From Formosa sediminum (GTDB lineage: Bacteria > Bacteroidota > Bacteroidia > Flavobacteriales > Flavobacteriaceae): 64,000 nt of DNA. The translations under genes and the position numbers were made by a program. The DNA lies in assembly GCF_007197735.1 (NCBI RefSeq), contig NZ_CP041637.1, forward strand, positions 2,451,001 through 2,515,000, read 5' to 3'. Under the pieces are notes generated by a model that did not search any database, was not told the DNA's origin, and worked only from the letters and a program-made list of their open reading frames with translations. Each line of letters opens with the position of its first letter. The first letter of the stretch is position 1. Of this stretch, positions 28,181 to 38,278 are shown piece after piece.

Positions 28181-28887
28181 TGACAGGAAAAATTTACGGC
28201 GTTTCCTTAGGGCCTGGAGATCCAGATTTAATAACGCTAAAAGGTTTAAAAACATTACAAAACGCCGATAAAATATATTATCCAGGGTCATTATTTAAAG
28301 ATGGTGTAAAATCTAGTTATTCACTATCTATTTTAAATCAGTACAATTTAGACCCAGAAAAACTAGAAGGATTTTATTTAAAAATGGATTTAGAACGGGT
28401 TGAAGCCAAGCGCCTTTACGAAACGACCTTTAAAAAAATACTAACAGACTACACAAACGGTTTGTCTATTGCCATTGTTAGCGAAGGTGATATTAGTACG
28501 TTTAGTTCTTTTTCTTATTTACTAGAAAAAATACAATTACATAACTTATCTATAGATTTAATTCCAGGTATTAGTTCGTATTTACACTTAGCATCAGAAA
28601 GTAAAATGCCATTGTGCTTACAAAACGAAAAAATAGTTGTAATACCTCGTGTACAAACAAAAGAAGAGCTACAAGAAGCAATTAATAATTTTGATACTGT
28701 GGTATTAATGAAAATTATATCGGTTGTAGACCTTGTTTCTTCAGTGATAGACAATACAAAACATAATATTACTTACGCCGAACGTTTAGGAACAGATAAA
28801 CAATTTATCACTAACAGTTGGGCCATAGCAAACCAAAGAGAAACGCCTTATTTTTCTCTTATCATTATTAAAAAAATTAACCAATGA
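28177..28887 (+). CDS. cbiL: Precorrin-2 / cobalt-factor II C20-methyltransferase CbiL
   Basis: 236 residues, tetrapyrrole methylase fold with GVSLGPGDPDLITLKGLKTL at the N-terminus, IAIVSEGDISTFSSFSYL and LIPGISSYLHLASESKMPL. It adds the C20 methyl using SAM. Coupled by overlaps with cbiX and the next gene. Confidence 0.95.
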   Translation: MMTGKIYGVSLGPGDPDLITLKGLKTLQNADKIYYPGSLFKDGVKSSYSLSILNQYNLDPEKLEGFYLKMDLERVEAKRLYETTFKKILTDYTNGLSIAIVSEGDISTFSSFSYLLEKIQLHNLSIDLIPGISSYLHLASESKMPLCLQNEKIVVIPRVQTKEELQEAINNFDTVVLMKIISVVDLVSSVIDNTKHNITYAERLGTDKQFITNSWAIANQRETPYFSLIIIKKINQ

Positions 28888-30260
28888 AAATAACAGTAGC
28901 AGGCTTAGGCCCTGGAGATATTAATTATATGTTACCTGTAGTTAAACATGCTTTGCAAAAAGCAGATGTAATTATTGGTTACGACTATTATTTTCAATTT
29001 GGAGCATCACTTTTTAAAGCAGATGCAGAACTTATATCCATGCCTTTAGGTAAAGAAGAAGCAAGAGCACATAAAGCTATTAAAAAAGCTAAAGAAGATA
29101 AATATGTTGTGGTTATAGGTTCTGGAGATGCCAGTATTTATGCCATGGCGGCTATTGTTTACGAAGTAGTTTCTAAAGAAAACCATACAGATATTGAATT
29201 AGAAACGCTACCAGGAGTTTCTGCTTTTTTAGCTGCAGGAAGTAAATTAGGCGCACCTTTAGGTCACGATTTTTGTTGTATTTCTTTGTCTGATTTAATG
29301 ACACCTTGGAAAAAAATAGAGCAACGCATTAAAGCGGCAGCAATGGGAGATTTTGTAACGAGTTTATACAACCCGAAAAGTCAAAAAAGACATTGGCAAT
29401 TAGGGCGGTTGCAAAAAATATTTTTATCAGAACGATCACCTTCTACACCTGTTGCGATTATAAGACATGTAACACGACCAGAAGAAGAACTTAAAATTAC
29501 CACTTTAGGCGAATTTAATCCTGAAGATGTAGATATGTTTTGTTTGGTTATGATTGGTAATTCGCAAACCTATCGTTTTAAAGATTATTTAATAACACCA
29601 CGAGGTTACCTTAACAGAAAACCACATACAGGTAAAGAAATTCAGCAAGAAAGTTTTAGAATTGTTACCGAGCACATAACAGATTTACCGTTTTCTATTC
29701 CCGATAAATGGGCAATGACTAGAGTGATTCATACTACAGGGATTTTAGAAGATTTTAATTATTATTCGGCAACGCCAAAAGCGATTGAAAACTGGCATAC
29801 TCATCTTAAAACTGGAGGGGAAATTGTTACCGATGTTACTATGGTAAAAGCAGGAATAACAAAAGCTTTTACTGCCGAATACGGAAACCAAGTTCATTGT
29901 TTATTAAACGATGAAGATGCGCAAGAATTAGCGAGATTAGAAAATATAACACGTAGCCAAGCAGGCATTAGAAAAGCGATTAAAAAGTATCCAAACGCGT
30001 TATATGTTGTAGGTAATGCACCAACGGCTTTATTTGAAATTGTAGAACAGTTAAGAGACAACGCTTCGTTTAAACCTGTTGGAATTGTTGGCGTACCTGT
30101 GGGGTTTGTAAATGTATTAGAATCTAAAGAACAGTTATCGCAAATTAAAAATACAGATTGGGTAATTATAGAAGGAAATAGAGGAGGTAGTAATGTTGCT
30201 GCTGCTATTGTAAATGCTGCTTTTACCTTACCAGAGGCTTCAACATACTTTAAATCTTAA
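28884..30260 (+). CDS. cbiHC: Fusion CbiH-CbiC: C17-methyltransferase + precorrin-8 methylmutase
   Basis: 458 residues, two enzymes in one chain. Residues 1-240 are the C17-methyltransferase (TVAGLGPGDINYMLPV, VVVIGSGDASIYAMA, ETLPGVSAFLAAGSKLGAPL). Residues about 250-458 are the CobH/CbiC methylmutase (WAMTRVIHTTGILEDFNYYS, GGEIVTDVTMVKAGI, VGNAPTALFEIVE, GVPVGFVNVLESKE, EGNRGGSNVAAAIVNA). The fused steps are separated by several reactions in the pathway, so the fusion is not a simple channel between consecutive steps. Confidence 0.95.
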   Translation: MKITVAGLGPGDINYMLPVVKHALQKADVIIGYDYYFQFGASLFKADAELISMPLGKEEARAHKAIKKAKEDKYVVVIGSGDASIYAMAAIVYEVVSKENHTDIELETLPGVSAFLAAGSKLGAPLGHDFCCISLSDLMTPWKKIEQRIKAAAMGDFVTSLYNPKSQKRHWQLGRLQKIFLSERSPSTPVAIIRHVTRPEEELKITTLGEFNPEDVDMFCLVMIGNSQTYRFKDYLITPRGYLNRKPHTGKEIQQESFRIVTEHITDLPFSIPDKWAMTRVIHTTGILEDFNYYSATPKAIENWHTHLKTGGEIVTDVTMVKAGITKAFTAEYGNQVHCLLNDEDAQELARLENITRSQAGIRKAIKKYPNALYVVGNAPTALFEIVEQLRDNASFKPVGIVGVPVGFVNVLESKEQLSQIKNTDWVIIEGNRGGSNVAAAIVNAAFTLPEASTYFKS

Positions 30261-30265
30261 AAATA

Positions 30266-30901
30266 ATGAAATTTACTTCAGAAGATATAGAAACTTTAGA
30301 ACAGATTATCCTTGCTCGCAGAGATGTAAGAGGAAATCGGTTTATAAATTCGCCTGTTTCTCAAAAAGATATCGATAAAATTCTATTTGCTGGAGTAAAT
30401 GCACCTTCTGTAGGCTTTTCTCAACCTTGGGAATTTGTGGTGATTAAAGATTTAGATATCAGAAATAAAATAAAAGAGAGTTTTTTTGAAGAGAATGAAA
30501 AAGCAAAACAACTTTTTAAAGAGAAAAGAGCAGATGCTTACACTCAATTAAAATTAGAAGGTATTATAGAGTCTGCTTTAAATATAGCGGTTTTTTATAA
30601 ACCAAGTAAACATCCTATTTTAGGGCAAACCACAATGAAGGAAGCTGGCGTATATTCTGTAGTTTGTGCCATTCAAAACATGTGGTTAATGGCTCGCGCT
30701 TTAGGTGTCGGACTTGGTTGGGTAAGTATTTTAGACCCGAATAAAATTAAAACAATTTTAAAAGCTCCTAAAGACCGTAAACTAATTGGTTATTTGTGTT
30801 TAGGACACGTAGATAAGTTTTACGAAAATCCAGAATTAGAACGTTTACAATGGGAGAAGCGTAAGAATATTAATGATATAGTTATAAAAGAGAGCTATTA
30901 A
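30266..30901 (+). CDS. bluB: 5,6-dimethylbenzimidazole synthase BluB
   Basis: 211 residues, nitroreductase-like flavoprotein. BluB fragments FMNH2 with O2 to give 5,6-dimethylbenzimidazole, the lower ligand. Family hallmarks are RRDVRGNRF near the N-terminus, NAPSVGFSQPWEFVVI and ARALGVGLGWVSIL. Its O2 requirement contrasts with the anaerobic-type corrin genes around it, which is common in aerobic Bacteroidota. Confidence 0.95.
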   Translation: MKFTSEDIETLEQIILARRDVRGNRFINSPVSQKDIDKILFAGVNAPSVGFSQPWEFVVIKDLDIRNKIKESFFEENEKAKQLFKEKRADAYTQLKLEGIIESALNIAVFYKPSKHPILGQTTMKEAGVYSVVCAIQNMWLMARALGVGLGWVSILDPNKIKTILKAPKDRKLIGYLCLGHVDKFYENPELERLQWEKRKNINDIVIKESY

Positions 30902-30904
30902 TAG

Positions 30905-32107
30905 GTGAAGCAAAAGACTACACATATCGATTTTTATTTAATAGGAATTAGTAATCATACTACTCCCCAGTGGAGTAATGATGCGGTACAATTAATACAA
31001 AAATCTACTATTTTTTCTGGAGGAAAACGCCATTATCAATTGGTAAAAGCATATTTACCTAAAATTCATAAGTGGATTGAAATTTCAGGAAAGATGGATG
31101 CGTTAATTCAGCAATACAAAACCATCGATGTTTCTATTGTAGTGTTTGTTTCGGGCGATCCTTTTTTCTATGGTTTTGGAAATACTTTACAACGTTTATT
31201 GCCTAACGCACAGTTAAAAGCTTTGCCGTATTTTAATAGTTTACAATTACTATGTCATAAAACACAAACGAATTATAATAATTTAAAATCTGTATCGATT
31301 CACGGTAGAGATTGGTCGGCTTTAGATGAAGCATTAATCAATAGAAATGAATTGATTGGTGTGTTAACCGATAATAAAAAAACACCAGCAGCAATAGCGA
31401 AACGTATGTTACAATATGGTTTCAATAATTATTCAATTACTATTGGTGAAGCCTTAGATAGCGATACAGAATGTATAGAACAACTACACTTATTGGCTTG
31501 TACAACCAAAATACATAACGCATTAAACTGTGTGTTATTAAAACAACTAACACCTAAAAACAAACCTTTTGGTATTCCCGATGCTACTTTTGTTTCGTTA
31601 GAAAATAGAGCAAATATGATTACCAAAATGCCTATCCGTTTAAGCACAATAAGCGCCTTAGCATTACAAAATAAAAATGTGTTTTGGGACATTGGTTCTT
31701 GTACAGGTTCTGTAGCCATTGAAGCGAAACAACAGTTTCCGCATTTAAAAATAGTTGCTTTTGAAAAACGAACAGCATGCGCAACCATTATTCAACAAAA
31801 TATAGAACGTTTTAGTACACCTGGTATTGAAATTATTATTGATGATTTTTTTAACCTGAATTTAAACAGTTTTCCTAAACCAGATGTAGTGTTTATTGGA
31901 GGACATGGCGGACGCTTAAAAGAATTAATTCAAACTGTTTATCAATTAAATCCATTGGTTCGTTTTGTAACCAATGCTGTAAGAACAACCAGTAGTTCTG
32001 TATTTATAGAAACACTTACAGATCTAAATTATACGATTAGCACGAATACCATTCTGCTAAACAATCACAATAAAATTAGCATTCACACCGCAGAAAATAT
32101 TAAATGA
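30905..32107 (+). CDS. cbiET: Bifunctional CbiET: C5,C15-methyltransferase / decarboxylase
   Basis: 400 residues, starting with GTG 3 bp after bluB; the first internal Met is about 58 codons in, so GTG is preferred. The N-terminal CbiE part (about 1-200) shows VVFVSGDPFFYGFGNTL. The C-terminal CbiT part (about 245-400) has a SAM-binding motif FWDIGSCTGSVAIEA and FIGGHGGRLKELI. It methylates C5 and C15 and removes the C12 acetate carboxyl. Confidence 0.93.
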   Translation: MKQKTTHIDFYLIGISNHTTPQWSNDAVQLIQKSTIFSGGKRHYQLVKAYLPKIHKWIEISGKMDALIQQYKTIDVSIVVFVSGDPFFYGFGNTLQRLLPNAQLKALPYFNSLQLLCHKTQTNYNNLKSVSIHGRDWSALDEALINRNELIGVLTDNKKTPAAIAKRMLQYGFNNYSITIGEALDSDTECIEQLHLLACTTKIHNALNCVLLKQLTPKNKPFGIPDATFVSLENRANMITKMPIRLSTISALALQNKNVFWDIGSCTGSVAIEAKQQFPHLKIVAFEKRTACATIIQQNIERFSTPGIEIIIDDFFNLNLNSFPKPDVVFIGGHGGRLKELIQTVYQLNPLVRFVTNAVRTTSSSVFIETLTDLNYTISTNTILLNNHNKISIHTAENIK

Positions 32108-33945
32108 AGAAAATAGCCATTATAGCAGTTACTAAAAGAGGTCTAGAAAAAGCCCTTGTTATTCAGCAAGAATTTCCAAAATCGTTAGTTCTAACTACGT
32201 TATCATCTACCAATGAAAACGTATCTACCATTAGTTCTATTTCCGAGTATCTAAAAGCTAATTTTGAGAAATTAGACGGTATTTGTTTTGTAACGGCTTT
32301 AGGAATTTGTGTGCGTTTAATTGCGCCATATATTCAAGATAAAAATACAGATCCAGCTGTAATCTCTGTAGATGATTTAGGTGTAAATGTACAATCTGTA
32401 TTAAGCGGTCATAAAGGAGGTGCAAATGATTTTGCTATAAAAGTAGCATCCGCTCTAGGTGCAAAACCTATTATTTCTACCTCAAGCGATGTTCAAAATA
32501 TTTGGGCTTTAGATACGTTAGAAACTCAGTTTAATTGGCAAGTAGAAACGTCGTTATCCATGAATAAAATAATGGCTTTATTTGTAAACAATAAGCCTAC
32601 TGCGTTATTGCTAGATATTAAAGATAAAGGCACACAACATTTAGAAAAAACGGCTCCCAATTTTGTAACTATTTTTTATAATGAAGCAGATATAGATTAT
32701 TCTCAATTCGAGTTATGCATTGTAGTAAGTTATAACGTTTACGATGTTAGTATTCCTAGTCTTTATTTTATACCCAAAGTATTGTCTGTAGGATCAGGAT
32801 GTTCTAAACAATTAGATTCTGTTTTATTTGAGAAAACTTTAAAAGCCGAATTAAAAAGTAGAAATATTCGCTTTTCAGCGATTAAAGATTTTGGTTCTAT
32901 AGATATAAAAGCAAATCAACAAGCATATCTAGACTTTAGTACAAAAAACGAGATTCCATTTAGCACATTTACAGCAGATGAGATAGATACAGTTACAATA
33001 CCAAACCCAAGTGAAGTGGTACAATCTAAAATTGGAGTTTATGGTGTTTCAGAATCGACAGCAATGTTATTGTCAGGAAATAAACATGTACTGGTTGAAA
33101 AACAAAAGATTCATTTAGATAACGGTGAAAAATTTACGTTTTCTATTGCTTTAGATGTAAATGTAGAACGTAAAACAGCCATTGCAATTATTGGAGCTGG
33201 ACCAGGAGACGAGGAGTTAATCACTGTAAAAGGAAAACATTATTTAGAAGCAGCAGATTGTGTGTTATATGCAGGTAGTTTAATTCCTGAAGAAATGACC
33301 AATTGGTGTAAACCAGGAGCTGTTGTTAGAAACTCGGCGATGATGACGTTAGAAGAGCAAGTTTCTGTAATGCAAGAACACTATAAAAAAGGAAATGCTA
33401 TTGTGCGTTTACAATGTGGAGACCCGTCTTTATACGGAGCTATTCAAGAGCAAATGACCATTTTTGATGAATTAGGAATGGATTATTTTATAGTGCCAGG
33501 AATTTCATCTTTTAGCGCAGCAGCGGCATCGTTAAGGTCAGAATTTACCATTCCAGAAGTCGTACAATCTATTGTATTAACTAGAGGAGAAGGAAAAACA
33601 CCAATGCCACCAAAAGAAAGTATTGCTGCTTTTGCTGCTACCAATGCGACCATGTGTATTTTTTTAAGTGCAGGAATTGCGAAGAAAGTAGAAGGGCAGT
33701 TGTTAGAACATTTTGATGCCGATACGCCTGTTGCCGTGATGTACAGAATATCTTGGAAGGATGAAGAGATTTTTAAAGGTAAATTACAAAATCTAGCACA
33801 AATTGTAAAAGAGAGTAAAAAAACAAGAACGGTTTTAATTATAGTTGGACATGCTATTGGTGCTCGTAAAAACAGGTCGCAATTATATAGTCCAGAATGG
33901 AAACATATTTTTAGAACGAATAAAAAATTTGTAGTCACAGAATAA
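32104..33945 (+). CDS. cbiGF: Fusion CbiG-CbiF: cobalt-precorrin-5A hydrolase + C11-methyltransferase
   Basis: 613 residues. Residues 1-345 are CbiG (GICFVTALGICVRLIAPYI, VLSGHKGGANDFA, LSVGSGCSKQLDS, SKIGVYGVSESTAML). From about 357 CbiF/CobM follows (IIGAGPGDEELITVKG, VLYAGSLIPEEM, VRLQCGDPSLYGAIQEQ, VPGISSFSAAAASLRSE). CbiF methylates C11 and CbiG opens the resulting delta-lactone, releasing acetaldehyde; these are consecutive steps, so this fusion fits channelling. CbiG marks the anaerobic-type route. Confidence 0.95.
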   Translation: MKKIAIIAVTKRGLEKALVIQQEFPKSLVLTTLSSTNENVSTISSISEYLKANFEKLDGICFVTALGICVRLIAPYIQDKNTDPAVISVDDLGVNVQSVLSGHKGGANDFAIKVASALGAKPIISTSSDVQNIWALDTLETQFNWQVETSLSMNKIMALFVNNKPTALLLDIKDKGTQHLEKTAPNFVTIFYNEADIDYSQFELCIVVSYNVYDVSIPSLYFIPKVLSVGSGCSKQLDSVLFEKTLKAELKSRNIRFSAIKDFGSIDIKANQQAYLDFSTKNEIPFSTFTADEIDTVTIPNPSEVVQSKIGVYGVSESTAMLLSGNKHVLVEKQKIHLDNGEKFTFSIALDVNVERKTAIAIIGAGPGDEELITVKGKHYLEAADCVLYAGSLIPEEMTNWCKPGAVVRNSAMMTLEEQVSVMQEHYKKGNAIVRLQCGDPSLYGAIQEQMTIFDELGMDYFIVPGISSFSAAAASLRSEFTIPEVVQSIVLTRGEGKTPMPPKESIAAFAATNATMCIFLSAGIAKKVEGQLLEHFDADTPVAVMYRISWKDEEIFKGKLQNLAQIVKESKKTRTVLIIVGHAIGARKNRSQLYSPEWKHIFRTNKKFVVTE

Positions 33946-34084
33946 TTAATAAGATAATCAACATCATTCAGGTTCTGTTTCAGAATCACATTAGATTTTA
34001 AAACGTTATGATAAATTAGTATAACGAAAATGAATAAAACGTACAAATAAAGAAATTATAATAATTAAACACTATAAAAGAAAA
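33946..34084. other. Intergenic gap in the cobalamin cluster with REP-like hairpin
   Basis: The only long gap between 24897 and 40680. It holds TTCTG-TTT-CAGAA (33973-33985), flanked by sequence like a worn copy of the REP palindromes common between flavobacterial genes. The rest is AT-rich and may contain a secondary promoter for cbiJ. Confidence 0.45.
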
Positions 34085-34846
34085 ATGATACTAGTTTTTG
34101 GAGGTACAACAGAAGGAAAAAAAACAGCCGCTTTATTAGAAAGTATGAGCTTGCCTTTCGTGTATTCTACAAAAACAAATATTGCTTTTAATGAAACTAA
34201 GCATGCTAGTTATCGGTATGGTGCTTTAAATGAAACACAATTAGAACAGTATTTAATTAAAAACAATATACAAACCATTGTAAATGCATCGCATCCGTTT
34301 GCAGAATTATTACATTATACAATTGCAGAGGTTGCAGAACGTTTGCAAATTTCTGTAATTCATTTTGGAAGAAAATTACTTTCAAAAACAAAGCATCCGT
34401 TAGTATTTTATGTACATAATTACGATGAAGCTTTAAATTTATTACAAAAAAATAAAATACTATTAGCTTTAACGGGTGTGCAATCTATTAAACGATTAGA
34501 GCCGTGGTGGCAAAAAAATAAAACATATTTTAGAATACTAAACAGGCCAGAATCTTTTGCAATTGCTAATGCAAGTAACTTTCCTGAAAATCAATTAATT
34601 TTAGGTTTACCATCTGCAGAATTAGATAAAGAAATAGACTTAATCACAACCAATAATATTGATGTTCTTTTAACTAAAGAAACAGGAAATAGTGGGTTTT
34701 TAAGCACAAAAATAGAAGCTGCTTTAAAGACAAATACACAAATTATTATTATCGATCAACCTAAGATACCAGAATACTTTACAACAGTATTTAGTGAAAT
34801 AGAATTGCAAAAATCTTTAACCAATACATCAACGTTATGGGGTTAA
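34085..34846 (+). CDS. cbiJ: Precorrin-6A reductase CbiJ/CobK
   Basis: 253 residues. It reduces the macrocycle of (cobalt-)precorrin-6A with a nicotinamide cofactor. Family features are the N-terminal VFGGTTEGKKTAALLESM, NASHPFAELL, ALTGVQSIKRL and the C-terminal LLTKETGNSGFLSTKIEAA. It overlaps cbiD by 10 bp. Confidence 0.94.
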   Translation: MILVFGGTTEGKKTAALLESMSLPFVYSTKTNIAFNETKHASYRYGALNETQLEQYLIKNNIQTIVNASHPFAELLHYTIAEVAERLQISVIHFGRKLLSKTKHPLVFYVHNYDEALNLLQKNKILLALTGVQSIKRLEPWWQKNKTYFRILNRPESFAIANASNFPENQLILGLPSAELDKEIDLITTNNIDVLLTKETGNSGFLSTKIEAALKTNTQIIIIDQPKIPEYFTTVFSEIELQKSLTNTSTLWG

Positions 34847-35922
34847 GAAAAGTTCCTGAAGGACCATTAAGAGACGGATTTACCACAGGGACTTGTGCTA
34901 CTGCGGCGGCAAAATCTGGTTTAATGGCTATTATTCATCAAAAAAAGATTACTTCTGTAAAAGTTCATTTACCTGTAGATAAAATAGTAGAAATTCCTAT
35001 TCATCAATGTGTTTTTACCGAAAGCACATCAAACTGCTCTGTAATTAAAGATGCAGGAGACGATCCCGATGTTACTAATGGCGCAGAAATAGGTTGTGTT
35101 TTAGAATTAATACAAGAAAAAGACATAAAATTTATCGCTGGCGAAGGAGTTGGCACGGTTACCCTTAAAGGTTTAGAGCTTGCTATTGGAGAGCCTGCTA
35201 TTAATCCGGTACCACGGAAAATGATAACTAATGCCATTCAAAAATTATTACACGATTACGATTTAGAATGTGGCGTTTCGGTAACAGTTTATGTTACTAA
35301 CGGAAGAAAAATTGCCAAACGTACTCTTAACGAACGCGTTGGGATTATGAACGGTATTTCTATTTTAGGAACAAGTGGTATTGTAAAACCATATTCATCA
35401 TCATCATACATTGCAAGTATAGAGCAAGGTATTGATGTTGCCGTTGCCAATAAAATTACAGAATTGGTAATTAATTCTGGAGCCAGAAGCGAAAAGTTTT
35501 TAAGAGACAAATTTACTCATTTACCAGAATATGGATTTATCCATTATGGAAATTGGATAGGAGAAACATTGAATAAAATAAACAGGTCTCCTATTAAAAA
35601 AGTGAGTATTGGTATTATGCTAGGAAAAGCTGTAAAATTAGCTGGCGGAATTATAGATACACATAGTTGTGTGTCTAGTTGGAACAAAGATTTTGTAGTG
35701 AATTTAGCCCAACAAGTTGGTTATAATGATGTTAATAAAATTAAAGACCTGAATATGGCTGGACGGTTAATTGAGTTATTCGACTTTAAACAGAATTCCC
35801 CTTTCTTTCAATTGTTATTAGCACACTGTTATAAACACACGCAAACAAAAATTAAACAAGTAGACTTAGAAATTTACTTAATTCATAAAAATGGAACACG
35901 TATTAAATTTATAAAAAAATAA
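34837..35922 (+). CDS. cbiD: Cobalt-precorrin-5B C1-methyltransferase CbiD
   Basis: 361 residues. Recognised by LRDGFTTGTCATAAAKSG, VIKDAGDDPDVTNGAEIGC, GEGVGTVTLKGLEL and INPVPRKMI, then the IMNGISILGTSGIVKPYS block. CbiD is specific to the cobalt-early pathway. The stop overlaps the ATG of the next gene. Confidence 0.96.
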   Translation: MGLRKVPEGPLRDGFTTGTCATAAAKSGLMAIIHQKKITSVKVHLPVDKIVEIPIHQCVFTESTSNCSVIKDAGDDPDVTNGAEIGCVLELIQEKDIKFIAGEGVGTVTLKGLELAIGEPAINPVPRKMITNAIQKLLHDYDLECGVSVTVYVTNGRKIAKRTLNERVGIMNGISILGTSGIVKPYSSSSYIASIEQGIDVAVANKITELVINSGARSEKFLRDKFTHLPEYGFIHYGNWIGETLNKINRSPIKKVSIGIMLGKAVKLAGGIIDTHSCVSSWNKDFVVNLAQQVGYNDVNKIKDLNMAGRLIELFDFKQNSPFFQLLLAHCYKHTQTKIKQVDLEIYLIHKNGTRIKFIKK

Positions 35923-36635
35923 TGATAGCTTCTTTAATTAGACCTTTAATGGCTGGTATTTTACACTCTTTTGAGCCAGACCATGTTACTGCAGTTTCTG
36001 TTTTAGCTACAGAAAATGCTATAAATAAAAAGAAAATTAGTTTTAAATCGGTATTTAAAGCATCTCAATGGGCTTTAGGGCATTCGGTTACACTATTGCT
36101 TTTTGGAGGTGTTGCTTTATTCTTTAAGAGTATGGCTTCTTTGGTGGTTCATAATATTTCTTTTTATGCAGAATTGGCTGTTGGCCCCATTATGATTTGG
36201 TTAGGTATTGTAGCTATTAGAAGAAATCACGCTATTAACGAAATGGTTAAAGTGCATAAAAAAATTGAAGCACATGAACATGAATTATCAAACCCTATAC
36301 ATTTACACGGAACTAAAGGGGAAGAAATTGCCATAAATCCAATGAATAAATCATTTTGGATTGGTATGTTACATGGTCTAGCAGGTACAGGTGGCGCGTT
36401 AACATCTGCCTTGGTATTAAGTAGTCCTACAATAAAGGATGCTATTATTATTTTGGCGGTAGAATCTTTAGGTATTATTGTAGCCATGGGTGTGTATAGC
36501 TATGTTTTAATTTATGTAATGAGTCGGTTTTTAGAACGCAATTTATCTATTTTTAAGTGGATGAATGGTATTGCAGGAGTAGCTTCTATACTAATAGGAA
36601 TAGTTTGGATTTATAATGGAATATATGCTATATGA
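35922..36635 (+). CDS. NicO/UreH-like membrane transporter, probable cobalt or nickel transport
   Basis: 237 residues, about six TM helices in two halves separated by a His/Glu-rich cytoplasmic loop (KKIEAHEHELSNPIHLHG). The first helix holds HSFEPDHV, which fits the H(x4)DH metal-selectivity motif of NiCoT/NicO carriers; the second half has MLHGLAGTGGALTSALVLSS. Placement between cbiD and the chelatase-like gene points to cobalt, but direction and substrate are inferred. Confidence 0.78.
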   Translation: MIASLIRPLMAGILHSFEPDHVTAVSVLATENAINKKKISFKSVFKASQWALGHSVTLLLFGGVALFFKSMASLVVHNISFYAELAVGPIMIWLGIVAIRRNHAINEMVKVHKKIEAHEHELSNPIHLHGTKGEEIAINPMNKSFWIGMLHGLAGTGGALTSALVLSSPTIKDAIIILAVESLGIIVAMGVYSYVLIYVMSRFLERNLSIFKWMNGIAGVASILIGIVWIYNGIYAI

Positions 36636-38278
36636 AACAAGATAAAACATATATAAGTTTTCCGTTTTCGGCTATTGTTGGTCAAGATCATTTTAAGTTA
36701 GCACTTATTTTAAACTTGGTAGACCCGCTTATAGGTGGTGTTTTAGCTATAGGTGATAAAGGCACAGGAAAAACAACATTAATTAGATCTTTAACCAATT
36801 TAATTAGCGATCAAGAAAATTTACCTTTTGTAAATTTGCCTATTGGTGTTTCTGAAGATAGACTTATTGGTAGTATCGATTTAGAAGAACTGATTAATGC
36901 AAAAAAGGAAATCATTAATTTAGGCTTGATGGCACAAGCTCATAATGGTGTTTTATACGTAGATGAGGTAAATTTATTACAAGATTACCTTACCGATATT
37001 TTATTAGATGCAGCTGCTTCTGGTTGCTATTATTTAGAAAGAGAAGGCGTATCGCGTTACTTTAAAAGTAGATTTTGTTTGGTAGGTTCTATGAATCCTG
37101 AAGAAGGCAGTTTAAGACCTCAATTACAAGATCGTTTTGGTTTAAGTGTAAATATTACGACTCCTACAGATGCTAAAGTTCGCCAAAAAATTATAAAACA
37201 ACGTTTTCAGTTTGATGATAATCCAGATGAATTTGTTGCTTATTATAAAAATGAAGACCAACGTATAGCCACACAAATTGTAACTGCTAAAAAGCATTTA
37301 AAATCTGTACTTATAAACGATTCAATAATTGAATATTGTAGTACATTAGCTATTGAAAATCAAGTAGAAGGTTTACGTGCAGATGTTTTATTATTAAAAA
37401 CGGCAAGAGCTTATGCATCTTATATAAAGGCATCAGAAGTTACTAAAGAAGCCGTAGATAAAATTGCCGATTTTGTGTTAAATCACAGACGATTAAATCA
37501 AAGTCCGAATCAGAAAAACCCAAATCAAAACGAAAACGAGAAACCAAAAGAATCTCCATCAGACGGGAATGCTTCAAAAGAAGAAAATAGTCGAATTCTA
37601 AGACCAGAGAACAATTTTAGAAAACAAAAAAGCACACTTACAAATACTTTAGAAAACAGTACGAAAACCATTAATAATAGTCAAGGCGATACCATTTCAA
37701 TAGATACAAAAAAAACAGTTAGTCAGTATTTAGCTACAGACAAGTTTGAGATCAAAAACAAACGTAAAAAATCGCTTTTAAAACAGCATCATATCTTTTT
37801 AATAGATTCGAGTGGTTCTATGTTAAAAGATCAAATTATAGCTTATGCTAAAGGTGCAGTAGAAAAAATAGCAACACAATCTAAAAATCAAAATACACAG
37901 TTTTCTATAGTTTCGCTATTCGACGGAGAAGCACAACATATTTTACGCAGAACAGCCATTTTAAATGATATTGAAATAGCGCTATCTACACTTAAAACAG
38001 GAGGAAAAACAAATTTAACGGCAGGATTTAAGCATATAAAAGCACTTTCTTCAGATGTAGATTTTAGTCATAACCTACATATTATTACAGATGGCAAGTT
38101 AAATGCAGATAGTAATTTAGAAAATACCGTATTGGCTTTTCAAACTTATTGTAAAGGCATACAACACACACAAATTATAGATGCAGAAAAAGGCATGTTA
38201 AAAATCGGAATCGCTTCTAATTTGGCAAAACGCATTAATGCAGATTACGAACTTTTAATCACTAAAAATGAGCGATAA
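36632..38278 (+). CDS. Magnesium-chelatase-like AAA + VWA fusion (ChlI/ChlD type), partner of CobN
   Basis: 548 residues. The AAA+ module (about 10-290) has Walker A GDKGTGKTT (41-49), the ChlI signature LPIGVSEDRLIGS and Walker B VLYVDEVNLL. A charged Asn/Gln/Lys-rich linker (about 290-350) leads to a VWA domain with the MIDAS motif Asp392-Ser-Ser-Gly-Ser396 in FLIDSSGSML. It fuses the I and D subunit functions of metal chelatases, so with CobN it would form an ATP-dependent cobaltochelatase. It overlaps cobU by 11 bp. Confidence 0.9.
   Translation: MKQDKTYISFPFSAIVGQDHFKLALILNLVDPLIGGVLAIGDKGTGKTTLIRSLTNLISDQENLPFVNLPIGVSEDRLIGSIDLEELINAKKEIINLGLMAQAHNGVLYVDEVNLLQDYLTDILLDAAASGCYYLEREGVSRYFKSRFCLVGSMNPEEGSLRPQLQDRFGLSVNITTPTDAKVRQKIIKQRFQFDDNPDEFVAYYKNEDQRIATQIVTAKKHLKSVLINDSIIEYCSTLAIENQVEGLRADVLLLKTARAYASYIKASEVTKEAVDKIADFVLNHRRLNQSPNQKNPNQNENEKPKESPSDGNASKEENSRILRPENNFRKQKSTLTNTLENSTKTINNSQGDTISIDTKKTVSQYLATDKFEIKNKRKKSLLKQHHIFLIDSSGSMLKDQIIAYAKGAVEKIATQSKNQNTQFSIVSLFDGEAQHILRRTAILNDIEIALSTLKTGGKTNLTAGFKHIKALSSDVDFSHNLHIITDGKLNADSNLENTVLAFQTYCKGIQHTQIIDAEKGMLKIGIASNLAKRINADYELLITKNER

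Noticed and set aside
33483-34046. 187-codon minus-strand ORF opposite the end of cbiGF
   Set aside because: Antisense to conserved CbiF motifs; no recognisable protein.
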